Positions 34,015-43,171 are shown, numbered from the stretch's first letter. The stretch: DNA of 64,000 nucleotides from Aeolococcus sp050734155 (GCA_050734155.1 JBOHUD010000036.1:1-64000), one strand, 5' to 3'. The notes: a model not told the origin generated them from the letters alone. Numbers and translations are program-made.

Positions 34015-34554
34015 ATGCCGCAGCGGGTGCAGCGAACCACCGTCGACGTCTCCGCCTACCCGGACCTCGTGGTCGTCTATCTCGGCATGCGTGTCAACGG
34101 CCTCCGCGGCATCCGCACGATCCTCGGCCTCGGACCGCAGATTCGCAATTCGTGGCAGGAGAGGCCAGATGGGCTGCTCCTCCACGAAGACCTCATCTGG
34201 TCTCTGGTCCCTCCGCATGCCGGCATGCGTCAGTACTGGCGGGACTTCGAATCGCTGGAGAGCTGGACGCGGTCCGACCCCCACCGGCGGTGGTGGAAGA
34301 ACTTTCTGCGCGACTCGGGCGCTACCGGATTCTGGCACGAGTCGTATTCGGCGTCGGGGCGCATCGAGGGCATCTACGACGACATGCCGTCGCGCACCGG
34401 CATGGCCCGCTTCGCCCCGCTCGCGCCCGCCCGTGGCACCCTGTTCTCCGCGCGTGGCCGCCTGCAGCGTGGGCAGCCGGCTGCTCCGCCGCCACCTGTC
34501 CGCGAGGAGGAGTTGTACGCGGACGCCGCCGCTTCTTTGACCGGGCAGGACTAG
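34015..34554 (+). CDS. DUF4188 family protein (putative monooxygenase-like)
   Basis: 179 residues: DLVVVYLGMRVNGLRGIRT, GLLLHEDLIWSLVPPHAGMRQYWRDFESLESW and GFWHESYSASGRIEGIYDDM are hallmarks of DUF4188, a dimeric ferredoxin-like barrel family with His residues that may bind a ligand. Function unknown. GGGAGACACACG before ATG 34015 supplies a ribosome site. Confidence 0.85.
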   Translation: MPQRVQRTTVDVSAYPDLVVVYLGMRVNGLRGIRTILGLGPQIRNSWQERPDGLLLHEDLIWSLVPPHAGMRQYWRDFESLESWTRSDPHRRWWKNFLRDSGATGFWHESYSASGRIEGIYDDMPSRTGMARFAPLAPARGTLFSARGRLQRGQPAAPPPPVREEELYADAAASLTGQD

Positions 34555-34596
34555 CCGCAGCCCAGCGCCTGGGCCAGCACGCTGCACACCTGTCCC

Positions 34597-35036
34597 ATGC
34601 GTTCCTGCGACAGCCGCGTGATCGGCTCGCGCTGCGAGCCCTATGCCTGCACGCGCGAGGACCTCGCTGATCGGCTCCTGCCGGCGCCCACGGCGCCGCC
34701 CCTGGCAGCGCCGCTCGAGGCGATCCCACCGGGTCACAGGGACCTCGTCGGTCACCTCGCCGAGCTCGAGGTCATGCGCCTGCTCGGTGAGGGCGCCGAG
34801 CTCAACACCTTCAAGTCCTTCCCCGACATCGAGGTGGCCGAGTACCCCGCGCTTTCGACGAGCACGCCTGGGTCATCCCCGCCGCTGACATTCCGGCGCT
34901 GGTCTCCACGGAGGGCCCCAACATCGAGCTCATGCTCCACCCCGCCGGCGGCTACGGCAGCAAGTACGACCGCTACCGGATCGCCCGCAGCCGGCTGGCC
35001 GAGCACTGCACACGATGGTTCCACCGCGCTCGGTGA
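34597..35036 (+). pseudogene. Unrecognised gene, single-base frameshift
   Basis: From ATG 34597 the frame reads MRSCDSRVIGSRCEPYACT, EDLADRLLPAPTAPP, then GHLAELEVMRLLGEGAEL and DIEVAEYPAL. At about 34853 a run of three T (four would restore the frame) moves the sequence to FDEHAWVIPAADIPALVST, EGPNIELMLHPAGGYG and ends RLAEHCTRWFHRAR at 35036. A CEPYAC pair could bind metal. I do not recognise the family. It shares the reading frame of the DUF4188 gene across one TAG, without evident relation. Confidence 0.55.
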
Positions 35037-35129
35037 TGACCTGGCGAGCGTTGCCACTCGCCGGAATCGGGCCCGGCTATGCGCAGAAACGGGAGTGGAG
35101 GGCGTGCGAATTCGGGAGTGGGTCCGTCC

Positions 35130-36656
35130 TCACACAGGCCGTGCCGGCTCACCGGTCCGTGTGGCTGACGTCACCAGAGGGTCAGGTGTCGCGGGTGGGG
35201 ATGGGTGCGCAGCCGGTCGTCCTTGGTCACCAGACGCCAGCCATTCTGTGTCGCCGTCACTCTCCGGGCAGCTTGGGCAGCGCTGACCACGCGGCTCCAC
35301 CAGCGCGACCACGCGGCCGACGACCAGCGTGGCCGGCGCGGAGAACCCGGCGTCGCGCGCCACCCGGGCGATCTCCCCGAGCGGTGCGCGCGCCACGCGC
35401 TGCGAGGCGGTGGTTGCGCTGGCGATGAGAGCGGCCGGCGTGTCCACGCCGAGGACCGCGCCCAGGCGGACGGCGAGACGGTCCAGGGTGCGCAGCGGCA
35501 TCAGCACCACCAGCGTGTCGACGGCGCCGGCGACGCGCTCCAGCGTGTCCGGGGCCTCCCCGCCGGCGACCTGCCCGCTGACGATGCCCACCGAACCGGC
35601 CACCCCCCGGAGGGTCACCGCGATGTCCGCGGCGGCAGGTGCCGCCAGCGCCGCCGACAAACCCGCGACCACGTGCGCCTCCACGCCCGCCGCCCGCAGG
35701 GCCGCCAGCTCCTCGCCGCCGCGGCCGAACACGAACGGGTCGCCACCCTTGAGACGCACCACCGCCTTCCCGGCCCGGGCGGCCGCGATCAGGCGGCGGA
35801 TGATCACCTCCTGCGCGGTGTGCGCGCCGCCGCCGCGCTTGCCGACGTCGACCTGGCGAGCGTGCCGGCCGCAGAGCCGCAGGATGGCCGGTGGCACCAG
35901 GGCATCGTGGAACACCACGTCGGCCTCGAGCAGAAGGTCTCGGGCCGCCACCGTGAGCAGCCCGGGATCGCCCGGGCCGGCGCCGACGAGGTGGACCACA
36001 CCAGCCGGTCGCGGCCAGTGCTCGGAATCATTGCCCGCGGCCTCATCCCGCGGCGCCTGCCGCGGCAGTGCGTCGCGAACGCCTCTGCGCATCAGCGCCC
36101 GGTAGCGGCGCTGCTGCTCGGCGGCGGGGACGCCGGCGCGACGCAGGCGGCGGCGCAGGCCGGCCATCAACGACAGCCGCAGGCCCCACTCCGGGCCGAG
36201 GAGCGCCTCCAGCCGTTCGCGCAGCGCGGCGGCGAGATGGGGGCTGTCACCCGATGTCGAGATGGCGATCTGCAGGCGGCCGCGGCGCACCAGCGCCGGG
36301 CTGGCGAAGTCGCAGGCGGCGGGGCGGTCGTGGGTGTTGAGCAGCACGCCGGCGCGGCGGGCGTCGCCGCGGACGCGCTCCTCGAGCTCGCGGTCAGCGC
36401 TGGTGTTGAAGGCCACGGCGGCGCCGGCGAGGTCGGAGCGCCGGTAGCGGCGCTCGACCCAGGCGATGTCGCCGCGATCGGCGAGCGGCGCCAGCGCCGC
36501 GCCCAGGCGGCGGGTCACCACCGTCACCAGGGCTCCCGCCTCGAGGAGCGCTTGGACGCGGCGCGCGGCGATCTCACCGCCGCCGATGACCACCGCCCGG
36601 CGGCCGGCCAGGTCGAGCGCCGCCATGTACGCCGGCGGGCGCTCCGCGGTGATCAC
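35130..36656 (-). CDS. cysG: Siroheme synthase (CysG-type fusion)
   Basis: 508 residues. Residues 1-150 are the precorrin-2 dehydrogenase/ferrochelatase part (DLAGRRAVVIGGGEIAARRV, CDFASPALVRRGRLQIAISTSGDSPHLA). Residues about 220-460 are uroporphyrinogen-III C-methyltransferase (HLVGAGPGDPGLLTVAARDLL, VRLKGGDPFVFGRGGEEL, VVAGLSAALAAPA). It makes siroheme, the cofactor of the sulfite reductase encoded upstream. GTG 36656 overlaps that gene's stop as GTGA. The last 50 residues are a loose tail. Confidence 0.93.
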   Translation of the reverse strand: MITAERPPAYMAALDLAGRRAVVIGGGEIAARRVQALLEAGALVTVVTRRLGAALAPLADRGDIAWVERRYRRSDLAGAAVAFNTSADRELEERVRGDARRAGVLLNTHDRPAACDFASPALVRRGRLQIAISTSGDSPHLAAALRERLEALLGPEWGLRLSLMAGLRRRLRRAGVPAAEQQRRYRALMRRGVRDALPRQAPRDEAAGNDSEHWPRPAGVVHLVGAGPGDPGLLTVAARDLLLEADVVFHDALVPPAILRLCGRHARQVDVGKRGGGAHTAQEVIIRRLIAAARAGKAVVRLKGGDPFVFGRGGEELAALRAAGVEAHVVAGLSAALAAPAAADIAVTLRGVAGSVGIVSGQVAGGEAPDTLERVAGAVDTLVVLMPLRTLDRLAVRLGAVLGVDTPAALIASATTASQRVARAPLGEIARVARDAGFSAPATLVVGRVVALVEPRGQRCPSCPESDGDTEWLASGDQGRPAAHPSPPATPDPLVTSATRTGEPARPV

Positions 36657-38410
36657 CGCGCCGTGCCGGCCATGACCACGCCACCCCGCACGACATCGCC
36701 GCCGGCGAACCGCCGGCGCAGCCCGTCGGCGCCGAACCGCTGGCACCAGTCCCCGAACGCCTCACCATCGAGGCGCTCGGCGGCGAAGCCGCGCAGCAGC
36801 GGGCGCAGCAGCTCGCAGATCGACCCCAGCGGCACCGCCGGTGCGTACAGCCAGTTGAGGCGCGTCCCGGCCGGGTCGCCGCCCAGGTAGACGTCGTATT
36901 TGCCCAGCGTCGTGCCCACCAGGCCGACGTCGCCGAGGTAGGGGCGGGAGCAGCCGTTGGGGCACCCGGTCATGCGCACCGAGAGGTGCGAGTCGCGAAG
37001 CCCGGCCTCGTCGACGACGTGCTCGATGTCGCCGATCAACCCCGGCAGCACGCGCTCGCTCTCCGCCACGGCGAGCCCGCAGGTGGGCAGGGCGGGGCAG
37101 GCCATGGCCAGGCGCCGCAGTGGCGACACGCGCGCCGGCGGCTCGACGCCGTGCGCCTCGAGGATGCTCGTCACCCGCCCGCGATCGGAGGGGGCGACGG
37201 CGGCGATGATGATGTTCTGCTGGGGGGTGAGCCGCAAACGCGGACGCAGAGCGCTGACCAGCTCGCGCAGCGCGCTGCGCAGCGCCCGCCCCGGCGTGTC
37301 GGCCACCCGCCCGTTCTCGAGGTGGAGACCGAAGAACAGCCGGCCATCGCCCTGCTCGTGCCAGCCGAGATGGTCCTCGACGCGCGGCCAATTGCAGGGC
37401 TGGGGCTCGCCGAGCGCGAAGTCGAGGCGCTGCTGCACCTGCTCGGCGAACCAGCCCAGCCCGCGCGCGGCGATCAGGTACTTGAGACGGCCGTGGCGCC
37501 GATCGGCGCGGTCGCCGTGGTCGCGCTGCACCTCGATGACAGCCCGGCTCACCGCCACCACCTGGTCGGGGGCGACCCCGGCCAGCGGTTGGGCGACGGC
37601 CGCGAAGGTGTCCTGCTTGTTGCGGGTGCGCCCCAGCCCGCCCCCGACCAGGACCGTGAAGCCGCCCAGGCCGCCCGACGCGTCGCGGTGCGCCACCAGC
37701 CCCAGGTCGTTGACGTGGACGTCGACGCAGTTGTCGCCGTCCATGGCGATCGCCGTCTTGAACTTGCGCGGCAGGTAGCGGGGTCCATAGAGGGGCTCGT
37801 GCTCCTCGGCGCCACCCGACTCCGCGGCCGGCGCGCCGTCCAGCCAGACCTCGTGGTATGCACCGGTGCGCGGGGTCAGCTCGGCGACCAGGCCGGCGAG
37901 CGCAGAATCGAGCTCGGAGCGGAAGCGATCGGCGATCGGTGCCGGGCAGCACATGATGTTGCGCTCCACGTCCCCGCAGCCACCGAGGGTGGTGAGCAGC
38001 GCAGCGTTGATCTCGCGTATCGACGAGCGCAGGTCCCCCTTGAGAACGCCGTGCAGCTGGAGATCCTGCCGGGTGGTGACGCGGATGGTTCCATCGCCCC
38101 AGCGCTCTGCGATGCGGTCGTGGGCGAGGTAGGCGTCCGCGGACAGCACCCCGCCGGGGATGCGGGTGCGCACCATCATCTGGTGATGCTTGGCGAGCCC
38201 GAGGCGGCGCGCCTCGCCGCGCCGGTCGCGATCCTCCTGCTGGTAGACGCCGTGGAACTTCAGCACCTGCACCGACTCATCGCTGAAGAGCGCCTCGCCG
38301 TTGCCGAGCTCATCGGCGATGTCGCCGCGCAGCAGCCGGCTGCCGGCCTTGATCACCTCGACCTTGGAGAGGCCGTCCTGCACGGTGCTGCAGCCGCAGG
38401 TCGCGCACAC
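36653..38410 (-). CDS. Assimilatory sulfite reductase, ferredoxin/NADPH-type hemoprotein
   Basis: 585 residues in the nitrite/sulfite reductase family. Two repeats are visible (RIPGGVLSADAYLAHDRIAERWGDGTIRVTTRQDLQLHGVLK, then GFHLENGRVADTPGRAL-type sequence). The siroheme/4Fe-4S cysteines occur in CPALPTCGLA and MTGCPNGCSRPYLGD. It reduces sulfite to sulfide. The N-terminus carries an unusual MCATCGCSTVQDGL before the family start SKVEVIKAGSR. GTG 38410 overlaps the cysC stop by one base. Sulfite rather than nitrite is inferred from the operon. Confidence 0.92.
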   Translation of the reverse strand: MCATCGCSTVQDGLSKVEVIKAGSRLLRGDIADELGNGEALFSDESVQVLKFHGVYQQEDRDRRGEARRLGLAKHHQMMVRTRIPGGVLSADAYLAHDRIAERWGDGTIRVTTRQDLQLHGVLKGDLRSSIREINAALLTTLGGCGDVERNIMCCPAPIADRFRSELDSALAGLVAELTPRTGAYHEVWLDGAPAAESGGAEEHEPLYGPRYLPRKFKTAIAMDGDNCVDVHVNDLGLVAHRDASGGLGGFTVLVGGGLGRTRNKQDTFAAVAQPLAGVAPDQVVAVSRAVIEVQRDHGDRADRRHGRLKYLIAARGLGWFAEQVQQRLDFALGEPQPCNWPRVEDHLGWHEQGDGRLFFGLHLENGRVADTPGRALRSALRELVSALRPRLRLTPQQNIIIAAVAPSDRGRVTSILEAHGVEPPARVSPLRRLAMACPALPTCGLAVAESERVLPGLIGDIEHVVDEAGLRDSHLSVRMTGCPNGCSRPYLGDVGLVGTTLGKYDVYLGGDPAGTRLNWLYAPAVPLGSICELLRPLLRGFAAERLDGEAFGDWCQRFGADGLRRRFAGGDVVRGGVVMAGTAR

Positions 38411-38982
38411 TAGCGAGCCACCTCCGCCGCCTCTGCCCGCGTGGCCGCGGCGGGCTCACCCAGCGCACCCTCCACCACGCGGAGGATGCTGCTCACCGCC
38501 TCCTCGATCGTCTGCGTGCCGGTGTCGACGAGCACGTTGGGCGCGTGCGGCTCCTCGTACGGGTCCGAGACCCCCGTGAAGTGGGCGATCTCGCCGGCGA
38601 GAGCGCGGGCGTAGAGGCCCTTGACGTCGCGGCGCACCAGCTCGTCCAGCGGGCAGCGCACGTACACCTCCACGAACGTGCCGATGCGCCGGCGCACCTC
38701 CTCGCGAACCTCACGGTACGGAGAGATGGCGGCGACGCAGACCACCACGCCGTTGCGGGTGAGCAGCTCGGCCACGAAGGCGACCCGGCGGATGTTGGTG
38801 TCGCGGTCCTCCTTGCTGAAGCCGAGGCCGGCGCAGAGGCTCTGCCGCACCAGGTCGCCGTCGAGGATCTCCACGCGATGGCCCCACCCGCCGATGCGCG
38901 CCGCCACCTCCCCGGCGAGGGTCGACTTGCCGGCCCCCGACAGTCCCGTGAACCAGACGGTCAATCCGCGCTCGGTGCTCAC
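38410..38982 (-). CDS. cysC: Adenylyl-sulfate kinase
   Basis: 190 residues from GTG 38982: LTVWFTGLSGAGKSTLAGEV (P-loop), EILDGDLVRQSLCAGLGFSKEDRDTNIRRV, CPLDELVRRDVKGLYARA and FTGVSDPYEEP match APS kinases along the whole length. It makes PAPS from APS. Sits between cysH and sir with overlaps on both sides. Confidence 0.95.
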   Translation of the reverse strand: MSTERGLTVWFTGLSGAGKSTLAGEVAARIGGWGHRVEILDGDLVRQSLCAGLGFSKEDRDTNIRRVAFVAELLTRNGVVVCVAAISPYREVREEVRRRIGTFVEVYVRCPLDELVRRDVKGLYARALAGEIAHFTGVSDPYEEPHAPNVLVDTGTQTIEEAVSSILRVVEGALGEPAAATRAEAAEVAR

Positions 38983-39731
38983 CGCGCCTCCTCCGCGACC
39001 CGAGGCGTCGCATGGATGCCGCACTCCTTCTCGACACCGTCCTCCCACCACCACCGCCCCGCGCGCGCGGGCTCCCCGGCAGCCACCGGACGGGTGCACG
39101 GCGCGCAGCCGATGCTGGAAAAGCCGAGCGCGTAGAGCGGATGCGGCGGCACACCCCGGCTGCGCAGGTGAGCGCGCACCTGGTCGTCGGACCACGCCGC
39201 CAGCGGGTTGAGCTTGACGATCCCCCGGTGCCGCAGGTCGCGCTCGATTGGGGCGGTGTCGCGCCGGCCCGCCGACTGGGCGCGGCGCAGCCCGCTCATC
39301 CAGCAGTCGACGTCGCCCAGGGCGTGCTCCAACGGCGCCACCTTGCGGATCCGGCAGCACTCCAGGCGCAGCTCCACTGTGGCGCGGAACGGGTTGGCGC
39401 CGTGCTCACCGGTGAAACGGTCGAGGTCGTCGCCATCGGGGTGGATCACCTCGATGCCCCGTCCCCAGTGGGCGCGGAGCATGTCGAGGTACCGGTGTGT
39501 CGCCTCGGGGAGCCGTCCGGTGTCGATCGTCAGCACGCGCACTCCGGGATCGAGCGCCATCGCCATGTCGGCGACGGCGACCCCCTCGGCCTGCAGGCCG
39601 GTGACCACCACACGTCGCTCTGTCGCGAAGCGTTCCAGGGCCCAGCCGATCACCCGCTGCGGCGATCCGGCCCCCAGGTGGAGCACCGCCTCGGCCAGCT
39701 CGGCGTCGCTGATGGCGCCCGGGGCCATCAC
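38979..39731 (-). CDS. cysH: Phosphoadenylyl/adenylyl-sulfate reductase
   Basis: 250 residues: VVVTGLQAEGVAVADMA, VLTIDTGRLPEATHRYLD, LECCRIRKVAPLEHAL and GFSSIGCAPCTRPV, ending ECGIHATP. The CC and CxxC cysteines are the 4Fe-4S ligands of the plant/bacterial APS-reductase type; ECGIH carries the catalytic Cys. Substrate may be APS, PAPS or both, since cysC is present. It overlaps sat (ATGA) and cysC (GTGA). Confidence 0.94.
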   Translation of the reverse strand: MMAPGAISDAELAEAVLHLGAGSPQRVIGWALERFATERRVVVTGLQAEGVAVADMAMALDPGVRVLTIDTGRLPEATHRYLDMLRAHWGRGIEVIHPDGDDLDRFTGEHGANPFRATVELRLECCRIRKVAPLEHALGDVDCWMSGLRRAQSAGRRDTAPIERDLRHRGIVKLNPLAAWSDDQVRAHLRSRGVPPHPLYALGFSSIGCAPCTRPVAAGEPARAGRWWWEDGVEKECGIHATPRVAEEAR

Positions 39732-40894
39732 GGTGCCACCTCGGCCGGGACGCCGCGGTAGGCGTCGCGGAGGATGGCGGCAACCTCGGGACGGCTGAAC
39801 TCCGCCGGCACCTCGCCACCCTGGCGGAGCAGGTCGCGCACCGCGGTGCCGCTGAGCACGAGGCGGGCAACGCCTTGGTGCGGGCAGGTCCGGTCACTGG
39901 CCACGGCCTCGCAGGTTCGGCAGTAGAAGGTGTGCTCGAACTTGAAGGCGGTGAAGCCGAGCCGGGCGGCGCCGCCGAGCTCGTCGTAGAGGTGCTGCGC
40001 GTCGTAGGTGCCGTAGTGACTGCCCACGCCCGCGGCGTCGCGGCCGATGATGAAGTGCGAGCACCCGTAGTTGCGCCGCACCAGGCCGTGGTGGATCGCC
40101 TCGCGCGGCCCCGCGTAGCGCATCGCCGAGTCGAAGGTGGCGAGCACCACCCGATGGCGCGGGTAGTAGCCGTCGAGCAGGGCGCGATAGCAGAGCATGC
40201 GCACCTCCGCGGGCACGTCCTCCTCCCGGGTGACCCCCACCAGCGGGTGGAGAAAGAGCCCGTCCACCTGCTCCAGGGCCACCTTGGTGAGGTACTCGTG
40301 GGCGCGGTGCACGGGATTGCGTGTTTGGAAGGCCACCACAGTCGTCCAAGCGCGGGCCGCAAACTCCCGGCGCGCCTCGGCGGGAGTCAGCGCGAGCGCC
40401 GCGGCCGGAGCGTCCAGCACCTCGACGTCGCCGCCCACCAGCACGTCACCATCGCCGAACAGCCGGGCCACGCCGGGGTGCGCGATGTCGTCGGTGCGAT
40501 ACACGGCGCGCGCCTCGGCGGTGGTGTCGCGCGCGAAGACATCGGCGACGGTGATGGTGCCGCGCACCGCGCCCCAGCGGTCCTGCAGCGCCAGCTCGTC
40601 ACCGGCGCCGAGCGAGCGCGCCAGCGCGGGCTCCACGGGCAGGGTGATCGGCAGCGTCCAGGGCGTGCCGTCGGCGAGAGCGGCGTGCTCGAGCACGGAC
40701 TGGTGGTCGGCCTGGGAGAGGAAGCCAGTGAGCGGCGAGTACGCTCCCGACCCGATCAGCTCGAGGTCGGCGGCGCTGGCCGCGCTGAGCGTCAGGGCGG
40801 GCATGCACCGCGCCCGCGCCCTCAGCTCGTTGGCCGCGGCATCGATCACGCGGCGCTGCACCAGCTCACCGCCGAGCGGCGCGATCAGGGTCAT
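39728..40894 (-). CDS. sat: Sulfate adenylyltransferase (ATP sulfurylase)
   Basis: 388 residues of the single-chain Sat type: GAYSPLTGFLSQADHQSVL, FQTRNPVHRAHEYLTK (QxRNPxHxxH), LHPLVGVTREEDVPAEVRM and IIGRDAAGVGSHYG (GRDHAG-like). First gene of the operon, making APS from sulfate and ATP. CxxC-type residues FYCRTCEAV plus CPH near the end may bind zinc. The ATG overlaps a 14-codon upstream frame. Confidence 0.95.
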   Translation of the reverse strand: MTLIAPLGGELVQRRVIDAAANELRARARCMPALTLSAASAADLELIGSGAYSPLTGFLSQADHQSVLEHAALADGTPWTLPITLPVEPALARSLGAGDELALQDRWGAVRGTITVADVFARDTTAEARAVYRTDDIAHPGVARLFGDGDVLVGGDVEVLDAPAAALALTPAEARREFAARAWTTVVAFQTRNPVHRAHEYLTKVALEQVDGLFLHPLVGVTREEDVPAEVRMLCYRALLDGYYPRHRVVLATFDSAMRYAGPREAIHHGLVRRNYGCSHFIIGRDAAGVGSHYGTYDAQHLYDELGGAARLGFTAFKFEHTFYCRTCEAVASDRTCPHQGVARLVLSGTAVRDLLRQGGEVPAEFSRPEVAAILRDAYRGVPAEVAP

Positions 40895-40935
40895 CGCGGA
40901 GGGTTCCCGTTGTGCGCGGGGTCGGTTCCTGGCAT
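40891..40935 (-). CDS. Possible 14-residue upstream peptide coupled to sat
   Basis: ATG 40935 opens MPGTDPAHNGNPPR, whose TGA overlaps the sat ATG as ATGA. GAGAGAG lies before the ATG. Short leaders precede sulfur-assimilation operons in some actinobacteria, but those are Cys-rich; this one has no Cys. It might allow translational coupling, or be chance. Confidence 0.3.
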   Translation of the reverse strand: MPGTDPAHNGNPPR

Positions 40936-41228
40936 CTCTCTCTGTCCTGGTGTGCTCTGTGGAGGCCGGTGCGTTCAGCTCGCACGGGCGCGCGACGACG
41001 GTGGGTCATCGACGGTGCGCGCAGTCCCTCAGGTCGAGGACTGGATCACGCAGCGCTCAGGCTGCGTGGGCTGCGCCGGCGGCGGGGTTTGAGCCGGCCG
41101 GCTGCGCGCTCAGCGCGCGCGACAGAGCTCGGTGCCGCAACGGCCGTGGTCGAGCCACAGCCTGCGAGTCAACGAGTCACCCTGTACTGGCATGCGCGGA
41201 TCCTATGCGAAAGCGGGCGCGCCGCGCC
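40936..41228. other. Promoter region of the sulfate-reduction operon
   Basis: With the peptide frame, a 334-base gap between sat and the lysR gene, both minus strand. It is rich in CG-type hairpins (GCGCGCGCTGAGCGCGC) and holds a TAGGAT -10-like box close to the end of lysR. No gene or known riboswitch seen; it is the expected site of regulator binding. Confidence 0.4.
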
Positions 41229-42128
41229 CTACGACGCCGCCCGGGTGCGCAGATGCTCCCAGAGAGCCTGGGTGGCGGGGGTGCGCAGCCCGGCGCGGGA
41301 GGCGGCGAGGTAGAGCTGCGACACCGGGCGTCCCGGCAGCGGCAGCACCACCAGCCGTCCCGCGTCGATGTCGCTCTGCACCACCGACTGGGGCATGACC
41401 GCAAAGCCGAGGCCGGCGAAGAGCGCCGCCATCAGGGCGCCCTCCTCCAGCTCCACTGTTCTCGCCTCATCGGCGAGGTCGCGCAGCATCCGGTCGGCGT
41501 GGGCACGCGTGGCGCTGCCGCGCTCATGGGCGAGCAGCCGGTGCCTGCCCAGGTTCATCGCCGCCCGCGGCGATGCCGCGAGGGGGTGCTGCGCGGCCGC
41601 CACGGCCACCAGCCGGGTGCGCTCCAGCACGATCGTCTCCACCCCCGTCGCGTGCACCTCCGAGCCCAGGAACACGATGTCCACCTCGCCGCCGTGGAGC
41701 AGCGAGGTCATGGTCTGCACCGACGCCAGCCGGATGGCGATGTCCACCATGGGGTGCGCCTCCACGAACGGCGCCAGCCACCCGGAGAGGCGGTGGGCGC
41801 CGATCACGTGGCCGGCCCCGACCGAGATCTCGCCGGCGTCGAAGGCCAGGTATCCGCTGGCCAGCCGCTCCACCTCGTCGGCCACCTCGAGAACCCGCCG
41901 GCCCAGCTGGCGAACCCCCCGGCCCACGTCGGTGAGGCGCACGTTGCGCCCCACCCGGTGGAGCAGCGGCACGCCCAGCGCCCGCTCCAGGCGGTGCACC
42001 TGAGCGCTCACCGACCCCTGGGACAGGCCCAGCCGGGTGGCGGCGTCGGTGAGGTGCTCGCGCTCGGCGACGGCCAGGAAGGTGTGCAGCTGGTCGAGGG
42101 TGAAGCTCGGGCGGCGATGGCCGGGCAC
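41229..42128 (-). CDS. LysR-family transcriptional regulator
   Basis: 299 residues from GTG 42128 with GGAGG eight bases upstream. N-terminal helix-turn-helix: FTLDQLHTFLAVAEREHLTDAATRLGLSQGSVSAQVHRLE and GVPLLHRVGRNVRLTDVG. The effector domain starts at about 90. Genes on both sides (sulfate-reduction operon and a TauE exporter) suggest that it controls sulfur metabolism, as CysB or Cbl do; this is inference from context. Confidence 0.9.
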   Translation of the reverse strand: MPGHRRPSFTLDQLHTFLAVAEREHLTDAATRLGLSQGSVSAQVHRLERALGVPLLHRVGRNVRLTDVGRGVRQLGRRVLEVADEVERLASGYLAFDAGEISVGAGHVIGAHRLSGWLAPFVEAHPMVDIAIRLASVQTMTSLLHGGEVDIVFLGSEVHATGVETIVLERTRLVAVAAAQHPLAASPRAAMNLGRHRLLAHERGSATRAHADRMLRDLADEARTVELEEGALMAALFAGLGFAVMPQSVVQSDIDAGRLVVLPLPGRPVSQLYLAASRAGLRTPATQALWEHLRTRAAS

Positions 42129-42265
42129 CTTGGCCTCCGCAGAAACTGTTCGTACAAAGAGAACGGAATCATACGATCCACCTCGTAGATCCGGGGCATC
42201 CGCATCCCCCAGACTGGGCCGGGCCGCCCGCGATGGCGGGGCTGGGACCGTGCGGAGGGATGGCC

Positions 42266-43165
42266 GTGAGCATCGACGCACCCATGACCGTGGGCGCGTT
42301 CATCGTGGGCCTCGCGGTGGGCCTCACCGGGATGGGCGGAGGCGCGCTGATGACCCCGGCGCTGGTCCTCCTCTTCAGGGTGCAACCGCTGGCCGCCGTC
42401 TCCAGCGACCTGCTGGCGTCGTTGGTGATGCGGCCGCTGGGAGGCGCCATCCACGTCCGCCGCCACACCGTGCACTGGGACCTCGTGCTCTGGCTGTGCG
42501 TGGGGTCGGTCCCCTGCGCGTTCCTGGGGGCCCTGCTCCTCCACGCCCTGGGCCGCAGCCGGGAGGTGCAGACGCTGGTCCAGGTCCTGCTCGGGGTCAC
42601 CCTGGTGGTGGCCGCCGCCGGGCTGGTCGTCCGCGAGGTCGCCGCCAGGCGGCGCCGCCAGGATGAGGGCGCCGGTGGCCCTGCTGCTCCCGTCCGCCCC
42701 CGCCGCCTCGCCACCGTCGCGGTCGGCGCCCTCGGGGGCGTTATGGTCGGGCTCACCTCGGTGGGCTCGGGGACGCTGATCGTGGTGCTCCTGCTCGCCC
42801 TCCACCCCACCCTGCGGACCCGCGACGTGGTCGGCACCGACCTGGTCCAGGCGGTCCCGCTGGTGGGCTCGGCCGCCCTCGGTCACCTGCTCTTCGGCAG
42901 CGTGCAGCTCGCGGTCACCACCTCGCTGATCATGGGCGGCGTGCCCGGGGTGATCGTGGGCGCGCAGATCTCCTCGCAGGCGCAGGGACGGGTGATCCGG
43001 CCGGTGCTGGTGGTGGCGCTGGCCGCCTCCGGTCTCAAGCTCCTCTCGGTCGGGACGGTCGCCCTGGCGGTCGTCCTCGGGCTGCTCGCCGTCACCGCCC
43101 TCGGGGTCCTGGCGCTCAGCGGGGTTCGGGGCACCCCGGAGGCAGAGCTGACCCGCGCCTCGTAG
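42266..43165 (+). CDS. TauE/SafE-family sulfite/sulfoacetate exporter-like protein
   Basis: About 299 residues with eight to nine membrane segments. GLAVGLTGMGGGALMTPALVLL and the second-half GGVMVGLTSVGSGTLIVVLL are the two TauE/SafE repeats. GTG 42266 lies six bases after GGAGGG; ATG 42260 overlaps that site. Divergent from the LysR gene with its start region overlapping, so probably co-regulated. Likely exports a sulfur anion such as sulfite. Confidence 0.88.
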   Translation: MSIDAPMTVGAFIVGLAVGLTGMGGGALMTPALVLLFRVQPLAAVSSDLLASLVMRPLGGAIHVRRHTVHWDLVLWLCVGSVPCAFLGALLLHALGRSREVQTLVQVLLGVTLVVAAAGLVVREVAARRRRQDEGAGGPAAPVRPRRLATVAVGALGGVMVGLTSVGSGTLIVVLLLALHPTLRTRDVVGTDLVQAVPLVGSAALGHLLFGSVQLAVTTSLIMGGVPGVIVGAQISSQAQGRVIRPVLVVALAASGLKLLSVGTVALAVVLGLLAVTALGVLALSGVRGTPEAELTRAS

Positions 43166-43171
43166 AGGCGC

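Noticed and set aside
36653..38410. Dissimilatory or nitrite-specific reductase
   Set aside because: Operon context (sat, cysC, cysH, cysG) supports assimilatory sulfite reduction; no nitrate genes nearby.
40936..41228. Riboswitch upstream of sat
   Set aside because: Hairpin-rich but without a recognisable SAM, cobalamin or other conserved core; GC-rich DNA folds readily.
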